This document shows positions 1-7,196 of a stretch of DNA of 64,000 nucleotides, one piece after another. The stretch lies in contig NZ_CP021978.1 in the NCBI RefSeq assembly GCF_004803895.1, forward strand, positions 3,906,001 through 3,970,000, in the 5' to 3' direction. The stretch comes from Streptomyces hawaiiensis (lineage in GTDB: Bacteria > Actinomycetota > Actinomycetes > Streptomycetales > Streptomycetaceae). The notes under the pieces were generated by a model. That model saw nothing but the letters and a program-made list of their open reading frames with translations. It was not told the DNA's origin and ran no database searches. The translations under genes and the position numbers were made by a program. Within the stretch, counting starts at the first letter, position 1; each line of letters begins with the position of its first letter.

Positions 1-1570
1 CGTCTTCGTACGGCTGAAGCTGTCGCTGCTGCGCAACGGACTGCGGCAGTCCGGCGGACGCAAGGCCGCCTACATCACGTCGGCCGTCTTCGCCCTGCTG
101 TTCGCCGCGCTCCAGCTGATCGGCCTGATCGCGCTGCGCGGGCACGCGCACGCCGAGTCGGTGGTCGTGCTGGCGGTGGCGGTACTGGGGCTCGGGTGGG
201 CGGTGATGCCGCTGTTCTTCCCCAGCGGTGACGAGACCCTCGACCCGACCCGGCTGGTGATGCTGCCGCTGCGGCCCCGGCCGCTGATGCGGGCACTGCT
301 CACCTCCTCGCTGGTGGGCATCGGGCCGTTGTTCACGCTGTGCCTGCTGGTCGGTTCCGTGATCGCGGTGGCGCGGGGCGGGGCGGCGTTCGCCGTCGGT
401 GCCGTCGCCGTCGTACTGGCCCTGCTGGTGTGCGTGGCCCTCGCGCGGGCCGTCGCCGCCGCCAACGTCCGGCTGCTGACCAGCCGCAAGGGCCGGGACC
501 TCGCGGTGCTGAGCGGGCTCGTCATCGCGATCGGGGCGCAGATCGTCAACTTCGGCGCGCAGCGGATCGGGGCGTCGGGGCTGGGCGAACTCGACCCGGC
601 GGCCGGCGTGCTGCAGTGGGTGCCCCCGGCGTCGGCGATCGGGGCCGTGCACGCGGTGGGCGAGGGGTCGTACGGGGTCGCCCTGGCGCAACTGGCACTG
701 TCCGCCGGCGCGCTGGTGGCGCTGCTCGCGATGTGGTCGCGGCATCTGACCCGGCTGATGACCTCGCCCGACGGATCCACCCTGCCGAGCGCCGAGTCGG
801 CCGCCCGGGAGCGGTCGTCGACCGGGCTGGGGCGGCTGCTTCCCCCGGGCCGTACCGGCACGGTCATGGAGCGCAGCCTGCGGTACGTGTGGCGCGACCC
901 GAAGACCAAGACGGCCTGGGTAACATCGCTGGCCATCGGGCTGATCGTGCCGGTGTTCAACGCCTGGCAGGGCACCGGGTCGGTGTACTTCGCGTGCTTC
1001 GCCGCCGGGATGCTCGGCATCCAGATGTACAACCAGTTCGGGCAGGACACCTCCGCGTTCTGGATGGTCGCGATGACGATCTCCTCGACGCACGACGCCT
1101 ACGTCGAGCTGCGCGCCCGGGCGTACGCCCTGCTGCTGATCACCCTGCCGTACGCCGCGCTCGTGACGGTCCTGACGACCGCCATGCTCGGCGACTGGCA
1201 GCGGCTGCCCGAGGCGCTGGGGCTGTCCTTCGCGCTGCTCGGCGCGATGCTCGCGACCGGGGCGTGGACGTCCGCCCGCTTCCCCTACTCCATCCCGCAG
1301 GAGGGCTACAAGAACGTCGCCCCCGGGCAGACCGGGCTCGCCTGGATCTCCATCTTCGGCGGGATGATGGCGGCCGCCCTGCTGTGCGCGCCCGTCATCG
1401 CGCTCACGATCTGGCTGAACGTGAGCGCCGACGGCGACGACTGGACGTGGCTGCTGCTGCCGGTGGGCACGGCGTACGGGGCGGCTCTCGCGGCGGCGGG
1501 GCTGAAACTGGCCGCTCCGCGGACGGCCCGGCGGCTGCCGGAGATCCTCGCGGCGGTCAGCAAGGGGTGA
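1..1570 (+). CDS. ABC-type transporter permease (5' end outside window)
   Basis: The reading frame is open from base 2 to the stop at 1568-1570, so about 522 residues are visible and the N-terminus lies to the left of the window. The protein is strongly hydrophobic with many membrane segments (for example around bases 160-220, 300-460, 490-560 and 1320-1420) separated by short polar loops. A central cytoplasmic stretch is rich in Ser/Thr and Arg. This matches the large ABC-2-like permeases of actinobacteria that are encoded just after their own ATPase gene. That ATPase would lie to the left and cannot be seen. The internal ATG at 161 lies inside the protein and is not the start. The substrate cannot be read from the sequence. 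Confidence 0.75.
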   Translation, partial: VFVRLKLSLLRNGLRQSGGRKAAYITSAVFALLFAALQLIGLIALRGHAHAESVVVLAVAVLGLGWAVMPLFFPSGDETLDPTRLVMLPLRPRPLMRALLTSSLVGIGPLFTLCLLVGSVIAVARGGAAFAVGAVAVVLALLVCVALARAVAAANVRLLTSRKGRDLAVLSGLVIAIGAQIVNFGAQRIGASGLGELDPAAGVLQWVPPASAIGAVHAVGEGSYGVALAQLALSAGALVALLAMWSRHLTRLMTSPDGSTLPSAESAARERSSTGLGRLLPPGRTGTVMERSLRYVWRDPKTKTAWVTSLAIGLIVPVFNAWQGTGSVYFACFAAGMLGIQMYNQFGQDTSAFWMVAMTISSTHDAYVELRARAYALLLITLPYAALVTVLTTAMLGDWQRLPEALGLSFALLGAMLATGAWTSARFPYSIPQEGYKNVAPGQTGLAWISIFGGMMAAALLCAPVIALTIWLNVSADGDDWTWLLLPVGTAYGAALAAAGLKLAAPRTARRLPEILAAVSKG

Positions 1571-1573
1571 CGC

Positions 1574-1660
1574 GCCCTGGCCGACGAGGTCGTGGCGGAC
1601 GTCGTGCCCGTGGTCTTCGGCTCGGACAAGCGGTACTTCGGCTCAGTCGACGCCCGGCAT
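1574..1660 (+). pseudogene. Relic of a dihydrofolate reductase/RibD-like protein
   Basis: Immediately after the permease stop, frame 2 reads ALADEVVADVVPVVFGSDKR then YFGSVDARH. The VPVVFG-x-x-KRYFGSVDA pattern is typical of the C-terminal part of RibD/DHFR-fold reductases in Streptomyces. There is no start codon or upstream domain, and the similarity stops after about 29 residues. From about 1650 to 1712 another frame reads TPGIRADLGPDVAVGAGTVI, which looks like part of a KDPG-aldolase-type barrel. Both pieces are probably decayed gene fragments. The family assignments rest on recognition of short motifs only. Confidence 0.4.
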
Positions 1661-1722
1661 CCGGGCGGACCTCGGCCCCGACGTCGCGGTCGGTGCCGGC
1701 ACCGTGATCACCGGGGACGGCG

Positions 1723-2622
1723 TCAGTTGTCGCCCAGCGAGTCCAGGAACGGTTCAATGGCGGCCCGCCAGGCCTCCGGCTGGTCGTAGTGCACCAGGTG
1801 ACCGGCGTCGGCGACCTCCGCGTACTGGCCACGGGGCAGGACCCGGACCATCTCCTGGGCCTCGGCGCGGCCCAGCTCGCCGTCCAGGCCGCGCACGACC
1901 AGGGCGGGGCAGCGGACCTGGGCCAGCTCCTCCCAGTGCGCGTCGTACACCCACGTCTCGCGGGAGCGGAGCATCTGCTCCGGGTCGAAGACCGGGCGCC
2001 AGCCGTCCGGGGACTCGGCCATCACCTCGGCGTAGAACGCGCCACGGGCCGGATTGGGCCGCTCCACCCAGGGGTCGTCCTCGCCGAACCACTTGCGGAC
2101 GTCGGCGAGTGTGGCGAAGGGCAGCGGCCAGGACTTGAACCACTGGCCCCACTCGCGCTGCGAGGCGGCGCCGAGCGCGGAGGCCCGCATGTCGCAGATG
2201 ATCAGCCCGCGGACCAGGTCGGGCCGCTTGGCGGCGAGCTGCCAGGCCGTCAGCGCGCCCATGGCGTGACCGATGAGGACGACCGGGGCGAGGCCGAGCT
2301 GCTCCAGAGCGGCTTCGGCGTCGTCGACGTAGGCGTCACGTGTGAAGGAGCCCTGCGGGGGTTTGTCACTGCGGCCGTGGCCGCGCTGGTCGAGGGCGAC
2401 CGCGCGGTAGCGCGCGGAGAGCCAGCGGGCGGTGGACGCCCAGTGCGAGGCGCGGCCCATGAGGCCGTGCAGTAACAGCACGCCCGGCGAGCCCTCCGGT
2501 GCGGCGAGCCCGGCGGGCGCCCCCTGCCCGTCCCGGGCCGGATCGGTCTTGGGCGGGTCGCCGAACTCCCAGGCCGCCAGGCGTACGCCACCCGTCCCGG
2601 TCACGTCGATGCGTCGCGCCAT
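1723..2622 (-). CDS. Alpha/beta-hydrolase fold protein with an altered nucleophile
   Basis: This 299-residue protein has the full alpha/beta-hydrolase layout: LLLHGLMG as oxyanion-hole strand, DQRGHGRSDKP after strand 4, the nucleophile elbow near residues 115-120, and a late AGHLVHYDQPEAW with the catalytic-type His. At the elbow the sequence is LIGHAMGA, so the usual Ser of GHSMGG is Ala. The remaining acid (RGLDGELG) and His are kept. The protein may be inactive as a serine hydrolase, may use another residue, or may have a binding role. The ATG start has no gene directly upstream. It is followed leftward by the permease gene on the opposite strand. Substrate unknown. Confidence 0.85.
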   Translation of the reverse strand: MARRIDVTGTGGVRLAAWEFGDPPKTDPARDGQGAPAGLAAPEGSPGVLLLHGLMGRASHWASTARWLSARYRAVALDQRGHGRSDKPPQGSFTRDAYVDDAEAALEQLGLAPVVLIGHAMGALTAWQLAAKRPDLVRGLIICDMRASALGAASQREWGQWFKSWPLPFATLADVRKWFGEDDPWVERPNPARGAFYAEVMAESPDGWRPVFDPEQMLRSRETWVYDAHWEELAQVRCPALVVRGLDGELGRAEAQEMVRVLPRGQYAEVADAGHLVHYDQPEAWRAAIEPFLDSLGDN

Positions 2623-2726
2623 GTCCTGGCACCCCCCAAGCTTCGCGCGGACCGTGGCTCCCTCGAGCCGGCCGGTCCTGTGAACCGTGTTCTGCCTGCT
2701 GTGCCTTCTGCCCTGCTTGTCGTCGT

Positions 2727-2742
2727 ACTTGTCGGTGCAAGT
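2727..2742. promoter_or_regulatory. Inverted repeat ACTTG-N6-CAAGT upstream of the hydrolase gene
   Basis: ACTTGTCGGTGCAAGT is a perfect five-base inverted repeat with a six-base spacer, about 105 bases upstream of the hydrolase ATG. The size and symmetry suit a dimeric regulator, but no regulator gene is adjacent and no promoter elements are clear around it. Confidence 0.25.
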
Positions 2743-2841
2743 GTGCCGTGCGCCGCCCGCAGACTATCGAATGCGCTTTCGAAGATGGGGTCCTCGCGGG
2801 CAACACCCCTCGTTCGAGTGACCATCCCCGGGGATTGATCG

Positions 2842-2975
2842 CCGCTGCCGAGGGGAGATCTTCAGCGGGAGGCGGACCGCTCGGGGAAACCGGTCCGAGG
2901 GGAATGACCCTGAGAGCTCGGGGCTCCGGGTCAGCACAGGGGAGGACAGGCCCCGGCGCCATACGGCGCCGGGGC
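2842..2975. ncRNA. Candidate structured RNA: four consecutive stem-loops in a gene-free stretch
   Basis: The 649-base gap between the hydrolase gene and dmdR1 holds no convincing gene. It does contain four hairpins in a row: CCGCTG/CAGCGG (2842-2847 with 2863-2868), CGGACCG/CGGTCCG (2873-2879 with 2891-2897), TGACCC/GGGTCA (2905-2910 with 2928-2933) and a GC-rich 11-bp stem (2950-2960 with 2965-2975). A 12-bp palindrome ATCCCCGGGGAT (2824-2835) precedes them. I compared it by eye with TPP, cobalamin, SAM-IV, c-di-AMP (ydaO), 6S, SRP and 6C patterns and found no match. The strand is undecided: it could be a small RNA on the plus strand ending in the last hairpin, or the leader or trailer of a minus-strand transcript. 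Confidence 0.3.
2950..2975. terminator. GC-rich hairpin, probable terminator
   Basis: GCCCCGGCGCC, a four-base ATAC loop and GGCGCCGGGGC form an 11-bp perfect stem without a clear T-run, as is common in Streptomyces. It could end the leftward dmdR1 transcript (about 300 bases after its stop) or a plus-strand small RNA. Confidence 0.5.
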
Positions 2976-3271
2976 TCTCCACATCCTCACGGCACATCCT
3001 CCCGCCCCCTCCCCGGCCGGGCGACATCGCTGTCGAGCCGCGGCCCAGAGCCCCTCAGGTCATATGCCTCACGCGACAGCGTCGCACGGGAAGCGTACGA
3101 GCGCTGCCATTCGGCGGACTGGGCCCCGGATTCGGTCCGGATCACGCCACCGCCACAAGCACCGCATCCGCAACGGGAGTTGGCCTACGCCGACCGGCCG
3201 GCCCAGGGCCCGTCGGCCCAGGGGCCGGGCTCACGGGCCGAACGGCTCGGGGCCCCTCAAGGCCGGTCGGC

Positions 3272-3964
3272 TCAGGGCTTGGCGACGAACACGTGGGAGG
3301 CGACGTCCGACTGCAGCTCGGCCGCCTCGCCGCCGCTGCCCACCAGCACCCCGCCCGCCGACTCGGTCACGCTCACCACCGAGCCGGGCTGCACGCCCGC
3401 CCGCCGCAGCGTGTACATCAGCTGCGCGTCCGTCTGGATCGGCTCCCCGATCCGGCGCACCACGACCGTCTTGCCCTCGGCGCCCGGGTCGAGGCTGGCC
3501 AGCGACACCATGCCCTCGTCCAGGAACGGGTCGGCGCCGTCCTTCTCGCCCAGCTCCTCCAGACCCGGGATCGGGTTGCCGTACGGCGACTCCGTCGGAT
3601 GCCGCAGCAGCTCCAGCACGCGGCGCTCCACGGCCTCGCTCATCACGTGCTCCCAGCGGCACGCCTCGGCGTGGACCTGCTCCCACTCCAGGCCGATCAC
3701 GTCGACGAGCAGGCACTCGGCGAGGCGGTGCTTGCGCATCACGCGCGTGGCCAGCCGTCGGCCCTCGTCGGTCAGCTCCAGATGCCGGTCGCTGGCGACG
3801 GACACCAGGCCGTCGCGCTCCATTCGCGCCACGGTCTGGCTGACGGTCGGCCCGCTCTGGTCCAGCCGCTCGGCGATACGGGCGCGCATGGGGACCACAC
3901 CCTCTTCCTCCAGCTCGAGGATGGTGCGGAGATACATCTCCGTGGTGTCGATCAGTCCGGACAT
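3272..3964 (-). CDS. dmdR1: Iron-dependent DtxR-family repressor DmdR1
   Basis: The protein has 230 residues, the usual length for DtxR/IdeR with a C-terminal SH3-like domain. It has an N-terminal winged helix (about 1-70, GPTVSQTVARMERDGL as recognition region) and a dimerisation/metal domain (about 75-140). The metal ligands fall exactly at DtxR numbering: Met10, His79, Glu83, His98, Cys102, Glu105 and His106. When loaded with Fe(II), DmdR1 represses siderophore and iron-uptake genes. The family and length fit S. coelicolor DmdR1 (SCO4394). The gene is divergent from a SIS-domain gene, with a DasR-like site between them, and a long antisense frame covers it. The paralogue DmdR2 is the only realistic alternative name. 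Confidence 0.92.
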   Translation of the reverse strand: MSGLIDTTEMYLRTILELEEEGVVPMRARIAERLDQSGPTVSQTVARMERDGLVSVASDRHLELTDEGRRLATRVMRKHRLAECLLVDVIGLEWEQVHAEACRWEHVMSEAVERRVLELLRHPTESPYGNPIPGLEELGEKDGADPFLDEGMVSLASLDPGAEGKTVVVRRIGEPIQTDAQLMYTLRRAGVQPGSVVSVTESAGGVLVGSGGEAAELQSDVASHVFVAKP

Positions 3965-4192
3965 ACGTGCCCCTCGAATGAGATCTGCCGGAGGCTGGAC
4001 GGCTCACCGGCGTGTGCGCTGGCCCTGCACCCAATTCTGCCGGATACCACCGACAACCGGGCCGCGGGAGGGAAAGCCGGGGATTACCCGCCTGGGCAAA
4101 GGGTACGGACTTTCCTTTCGGGGGCTTCCCGGCGCCCGGCGCGCGACACTCACGGCCGTATTGACACCGCACTGGTCCAGACCGCACCGTGA
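3293..4192 (+). CDS. adm: Antisense frame over dmdR1, candidate adm
   Basis: A 299-residue frame starting at a GTG lies almost entirely opposite dmdR1. It ends at a TGA just inside the divergent promoter region. In S. coelicolor an antiparallel gene, adm, overlapping dmdR1 has been reported to be expressed and to affect siderophore and antibiotic production. This frame is in the right place for its counterpart. Against this, its composition (rich in His, Arg, Gln, Leu and Ala) is that of an ordinary GC-rich shadow frame, and I see no domain. The start is uncertain. It is listed only because of the known precedent. Confidence 0.25.
   Translation: MGGDVRLQLGRLAAAAHQHPARRLGHAHHRAGLHARPPQRVHQLRVRLDRLPDPAHHDRLALGARVEAGQRHHALVQERVGAVLLAQLLQTRDRVAVRRLRRMPQQLQHAALHGLAHHVLPAARLGVDLLPLQADHVDEQALGEAVLAHHARGQPSALVGQLQMPVAGDGHQAVALHSRHGLADGRPALVQPLGDTGAHGDHTLFLQLEDGAEIHLRGVDQSGHTCPSNEICRRLDGSPACALALHPILPDTTDNRAAGGKAGDYPPGQRVRTFLSGASRRPARDTHGRIDTALVQTAP
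4171..4186. promoter_or_regulatory. DasR-type operator (dre) between dmdR1 and the SIS gene
   Basis: ACTGGTCCAGACCGCA agrees at 13 of 16 positions with the dre consensus ACTGGTCTAGACCACT bound by the GntR-family regulator DasR. It lies 64 bases before the ATG of the SIS-domain gene and about 200 bases before dmdR1. A TTGACA hexamer at 4161-4166 sits directly before it and may be the -35 element of the SIS promoter. DasR releases DNA in the presence of aminosugar phosphates, and dmdR1 in S. coelicolor is a reported DasR target. Confidence 0.65.
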
Positions 4193-4234
4193 TGCGCGAC
4201 ACAAGCCGCCCAGGCCAGCCCGAAGGGACCCCGT

Positions 4235-4990
4235 ATGAGCGACCGCGCGCCGGCCGGACAGTTCCTCGACGCCGCGATCGGCCTGCTCCGGCGGATCCGC
4301 GACGAGGAGGCCGACGGCATCACCGCGGCCGGCACGCTCCTCGCCGACACCGTCGCGGGCGGCGGCCGGCTCTTCGCCTTCGGCGCCGGGCACTCCTCCC
4401 TTGCCGCGCAGGACCTCGTCTACCGCGCCGGCGGTCTCGCGCTGATGAACCTGCTCGCCGTGCCGGGCGTCGTCGGCGTCGACGTCATGCCCGCGCCGCT
4501 CGGCTCCGCCCTGGAACGCGTCGACGGCCTCGCGAGCGCCGTCCTCGACAGCTCCCCGCTCCGCGAGGGCGACGCCCTGCTGATCATCTCCCTGTCGGGG
4601 CGCAACGCCCTGCCCGTGGAGATGGCCATGAACGCACGCGCCCTGGGCGTCAAGGTCATCGGCGTGACCTCGGTCGCCTACGCCTCGGAAACGAAGTCCC
4701 GGCACGCCTCGGGGACGTACCTGAAGGACCACTGCGACCTGGTCCTCGACTCGAAGATCGCGGTCGGCGACGCCGAACTCACCCACGACGACATCCCGGC
4801 CCCCTTCGCCCCCTCCTCGACCGTCGTCACCTCGGCCCTCCTCCAGGCCGTCATGGCGACGACGGCCACCACCCTCGCCGACCGCGGCATCGAGCCGCCC
4901 CTGCTGCGCTCCGGGAACGTCGACGGCGGCCACGACTGGAATGTCCGCGTGATGGAGCAGTACCGCGACCGGATCTTCTACCGGCACTGA
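4235..4990 (+). CDS. SIS-domain phosphosugar-binding protein
   Basis: This 251-residue protein has a SIS (sugar isomerase) fold: FGAGHSSLAAQDLVYRAGG near the start, the strand LLIISLSGRNALPVEMA typical of the phosphate-binding Ser loop, then VKVIGVTSV. An EGDALLI segment precedes the sugar-phosphate loop. It belongs to the uncharacterised SIS proteins related to N-acetylmuramic acid 6-phosphate etherase and GlmS isomerase domains, but is shorter than the etherases. The upstream DasR-like site supports a job in aminosugar metabolism. The exact reaction is not known. It ends 21 bases before the convergent PAS gene. Confidence 0.85.
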   Translation: MSDRAPAGQFLDAAIGLLRRIRDEEADGITAAGTLLADTVAGGGRLFAFGAGHSSLAAQDLVYRAGGLALMNLLAVPGVVGVDVMPAPLGSALERVDGLASAVLDSSPLREGDALLIISLSGRNALPVEMAMNARALGVKVIGVTSVAYASETKSRHASGTYLKDHCDLVLDSKIAVGDAELTHDDIPAPFAPSSTVVTSALLQAVMATTATTLADRGIEPPLLRSGNVDGGHDWNVRVMEQYRDRIFYRH

Positions 4991-5011
4991 GCAGAACGGG
5001 GCGGGCGCCTG

Positions 5012-6409
5012 TCACTCCTCGTCCGACATCCCCGCCAGATCCAGCGCCGACGCGATCCGCACCGCCACGTCCTCCGCGAACATCGCGTCGGACCGCTCGA
5101 AGGCGCTGCGGCCCGCGCCCCGCAGGAACGTCACGACACCCAGGGTCCGGCCCCGGCTGCGCAGCACCGCGCACAGGGCGTGGACCGCCTCCGGGGGCCA
5201 CTGGCGGGCCAGGGCCCACTCGCGGGCCGCCTCGGGCGCCGCCGTGCCCGCGCTCGCGCGCAGGGCTCCCACCCGCTCCACGCACTGCAGGGCCGGGTGC
5301 CCCTCGGCGTACCGGACGGGCAGGCCCGCGCGGCCGGCCAGCTTGCTCGGGCCCGGCGCCCCCGAGGGTGTGGCGGCGACCCGGACCAGCTGAACCGGCC
5401 CCTCGGCCTCCGCGTCGGTGAGCGCGCCCCCGGCGACCCGGTCGATCAGCGCGTGGTCGGCGAAACCGGCCAGGGCGAAGTCCAGGTGCACCGTCGCCGC
5501 CTCCGCCGGGTCCTCGCACTCGGCGGCGGCCCGCGACGCCCGGTGCAACTGCTGCGTACGAAACCGCAGCAGCGACGCCTCCTGCTCGGCCTGCTTGGCC
5601 TCCGTCACGTCCTGGAACAGCCAGCCCACCCCCAGCGGAACCGGCTCCTCCGCGAGGGGCGAGGCCAGCCGCAGGAAGCCGCTGCGCCAGCACCGCCGCT
5701 TCTCGCCCTCCGAGGCGCGCACCGTCACCCACACCTCGGCCGGCGCGGGCGGCGCACCCTGTGCCAGCACATGCTGCAGCGCGCTCTCCAGCTCCTCCAC
5801 GCCCTGCGCCAGCAGCTCGCCGAGCGGGCGCCCCAGCACCGACGTACGGCCCGTGCCCAGTGCCCGGGCCGCGTGCGCGTTCACCACGGCCGGCCGCAGG
5901 TCCACGTCCACCAGCACGACACCCCAGCTGGCGTCCTCGAACAGCGCCTCGCTCAGCGCGATCGACCGCTCCAGATCGATCTGCGTGTGCACCTCGCTGA
6001 ACGCGCAGTACACCCCCGCAGGCTTTCCGTCGGGCCCGCGCACCGCCGCCGACTGGGTCCGCACGAGCACCCGCCCGCCGTCCTTCGTCAGCAGGGCGAA
6101 CTCGTGCACCTGCCGCCCCGGCGCGTGCATCGCCGACAGCAGCCGCCCCTCGACCTCCTCGGCGTCCGCACTGCGCACGGCCCACCCGGCCAGCCCACGC
6201 CGCCCCACGGCCTCGTCCGCGCTCCAGCCGAGAATCCGCTCCGCCTCACGGTTCCAGTGCGTCACGACCCCGTCGGCGTCGAACGCGCACAGCGCCGCGT
6301 CCATCCCGTCCAGCAAAGCGGCAAGCAGATCCGAACCATCCGAACTCTCCCGCTCGGGCTCGTCCGGCCCCAGCTCGTCGGTGGTCCCACTACGCCGGGA
6401 AGCACTCAC
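5012..6409 (-). CDS. PAS/GAF sensor protein
   Basis: The protein has 465 residues from the chosen GTG at 6409. A first PAS domain (about 25-140) begins LLDGMDAALCAFDADGVV and includes NREAERILGWSADEA. A second PAS (about 150-275) contains LVDVDLRPAVVNAHAARALG and ends LFQDVTEAKQAEQEASLLRF, the classic PAS exit helix. A GAF-like C-terminal domain (about 290-465) follows. There is no kinase, phosphatase or DNA-binding output domain, so it probably works through a partner. A frame start at 6469 (20 residues longer) lacks a ribosome site, whereas the GTG at 6409 has GGGGG five bases ahead. An overlapping short upstream frame is listed separately. Confidence 0.75.
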   Translation of the reverse strand: MSASRRSGTTDELGPDEPERESSDGSDLLAALLDGMDAALCAFDADGVVTHWNREAERILGWSADEAVGRRGLAGWAVRSADAEEVEGRLLSAMHAPGRQVHEFALLTKDGGRVLVRTQSAAVRGPDGKPAGVYCAFSEVHTQIDLERSIALSEALFEDASWGVVLVDVDLRPAVVNAHAARALGTGRTSVLGRPLGELLAQGVEELESALQHVLAQGAPPAPAEVWVTVRASEGEKRRCWRSGFLRLASPLAEEPVPLGVGWLFQDVTEAKQAEQEASLLRFRTQQLHRASRAAAECEDPAEAATVHLDFALAGFADHALIDRVAGGALTDAEAEGPVQLVRVAATPSGAPGPSKLAGRAGLPVRYAEGHPALQCVERVGALRASAGTAAPEAAREWALARQWPPEAVHALCAVLRSRGRTLGVVTFLRGAGRSAFERSDAMFAEDVAVRIASALDLAGMSDEE

Positions 6410-6446
6410 CTGGACCCCCTGCAGGCTGCGTCCGCACGTACGGCAC
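6390..6446 (-). CDS. Possible 18-residue upstream ORF overlapping the PAS gene start
   Basis: GTG at 6446 is preceded by AAGGAG nine bases away and opens an 18-codon frame (VPYVRTQPAGGPGECFPA) that stops at 6390. The stop lies 20 bases inside the PAS gene in another frame. The two translations therefore overlap, so reading the small frame could lower or couple PAS expression. The only evidence is the good ribosome site and the geometry. Confidence 0.25.
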   Translation of the reverse strand: MPYVRTQPAGGPGECFPA

Positions 6447-6574
6447 GTCGGTTCGCTCCTTGCAATCATTCAACTGGAACGTGACCCAGCGCACACCGAG
6501 TTCCCACAACATTGAAGGAATCGTTGTACGGCGGCAATCCCCACGTCAACGCCCCGGTGGCCGCCCGGCCGCCG

Positions 6575-6988
6575 TCAGTCGATCAACGGCAGGGCCCCGC
6601 CACCGCTTCCCCGCCGCGCGTACACCTCGATCTCGATCTTCATACGGGGGTCCGCCAGCCCGCACACCAACATCGTCGCGGCCGGCCGCACCTCACCGAA
6701 GCACGCGCGCAGCACCGGCCAGCACGGCTCGAAGTCGTCCCGCTCCGGCAGCAGGTACCGCACCCGCACGACATCCGCGAACGAACACCCGGCTTTCTCC
6801 AGCGCGGCCCCGATGTTCCGCAGACACTGCCCGGCCTGCTCCACCACGTCCTCGGAGATCGTCATGTCCGCGTAGTCGAACCCGGTCGTCCCCGACACAT
6901 GCACCCAGTCCCCGTCCACGACGGCCCGGGCATACCCGATCCGCTCCTCGAACACCGAACCGCTGAGAATCGCCTGCCGCTGCGTCAT
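6575..6988 (-). CDS. RidA-family (YjgF/YER057c) protein
   Basis: The 137-residue protein has the standard RidA length. It carries the HVSGTTGFDY strand, AGQCLRNIGAALEKAG helix and the conserved VVRVRYLL with the Arg that holds the substrate carboxylate. The C-terminal RMKIEIEVYARR closes the fold. RidA proteins hydrolyse reactive enamine/imine intermediates released by PLP enzymes. The pyridoxamine phosphate oxidase gene lies 2.2 kb away. The gene stands alone, 165 bases downstream of the PAS gene and on the same strand. Confidence 0.85.
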   Translation of the reverse strand: MTQRQAILSGSVFEERIGYARAVVDGDWVHVSGTTGFDYADMTISEDVVEQAGQCLRNIGAALEKAGCSFADVVRVRYLLPERDDFEPCWPVLRACFGEVRPAATMLVCGLADPRMKIEIEVYARRGSGGGALPLID

Positions 6989-7012
6989 GGAGTCAAGGTC
7001 TCAAAAAAACGG

Positions 7013-7042
7013 TTGATCCGAGGCCGATCGGTTTCTTAGGGT
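7013..7042 (+). promoter_or_regulatory. Promoter for the leader region before the HIT-like gene
   Basis: TTGATC at 7013-7018 and TAGGGT at 7037-7042 are separated by 18 bases, a good match to vegetative (HrdB-type) Streptomyces promoters. Transcription would begin near 7049, just before a strong ribosome site and a 12-codon frame. The predicted leader to the HIT-like gene is thus about 240 bases long. Confidence 0.5.
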
Positions 7043-7075
7043 TCCAGGTACACGAGAAGGGAGGTGGTTCGGCAG

Positions 7076-7114
7076 ATGTATGAGAACCGGACGCGTGAGG
7101 TGGCTGCGGGCTAG
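7076..7114 (+). CDS. Putative 12-residue leader peptide
   Basis: ATG at 7076 is preceded by AAGGGAGGTGG (7057-7067), one of the strongest ribosome sites in the window. The frame reads MYENRTREVAAG and stops at TAG 7112-7114. It lies about 27 bases after the predicted transcription start and before a series of hairpins. The layout suggests translation-coupled control, but the peptide is not Cys-, Trp- or His-rich like classic attenuators. I know of no named family. Confidence 0.4.
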   Translation: MYENRTREVAAG

Positions 7115-7196
7115 CGGCCCGACACCACGCACAGTGCGGTGCCGGACCAGCGCGTGAGCGAAGCGCGCAGCCGGCCCGATCTCCAGCAGTCACCCG

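Noticed and set aside
2842..2975. TPP, c-di-AMP (ydaO), cobalamin or SAM-IV riboswitch in the hairpin region
   Set aside because: CTGAGAG and GGGGAAACC look suggestive, but the conserved cores are in the wrong order or missing.
2981..3271. A coding frame around VAREAYERCHSADW in the gap right of the hairpins
   Set aside because: No start codon with a ribosome site, no recognisable family, and biased composition. It may be a very old relic but cannot be supported.
2499..4238. A 579-codon plus-strand frame spanning the dmdR1 region
   Set aside because: It runs through an intergenic gap and opposite dmdR1 with no ribosome site or domain. It is open only because of GC bias.
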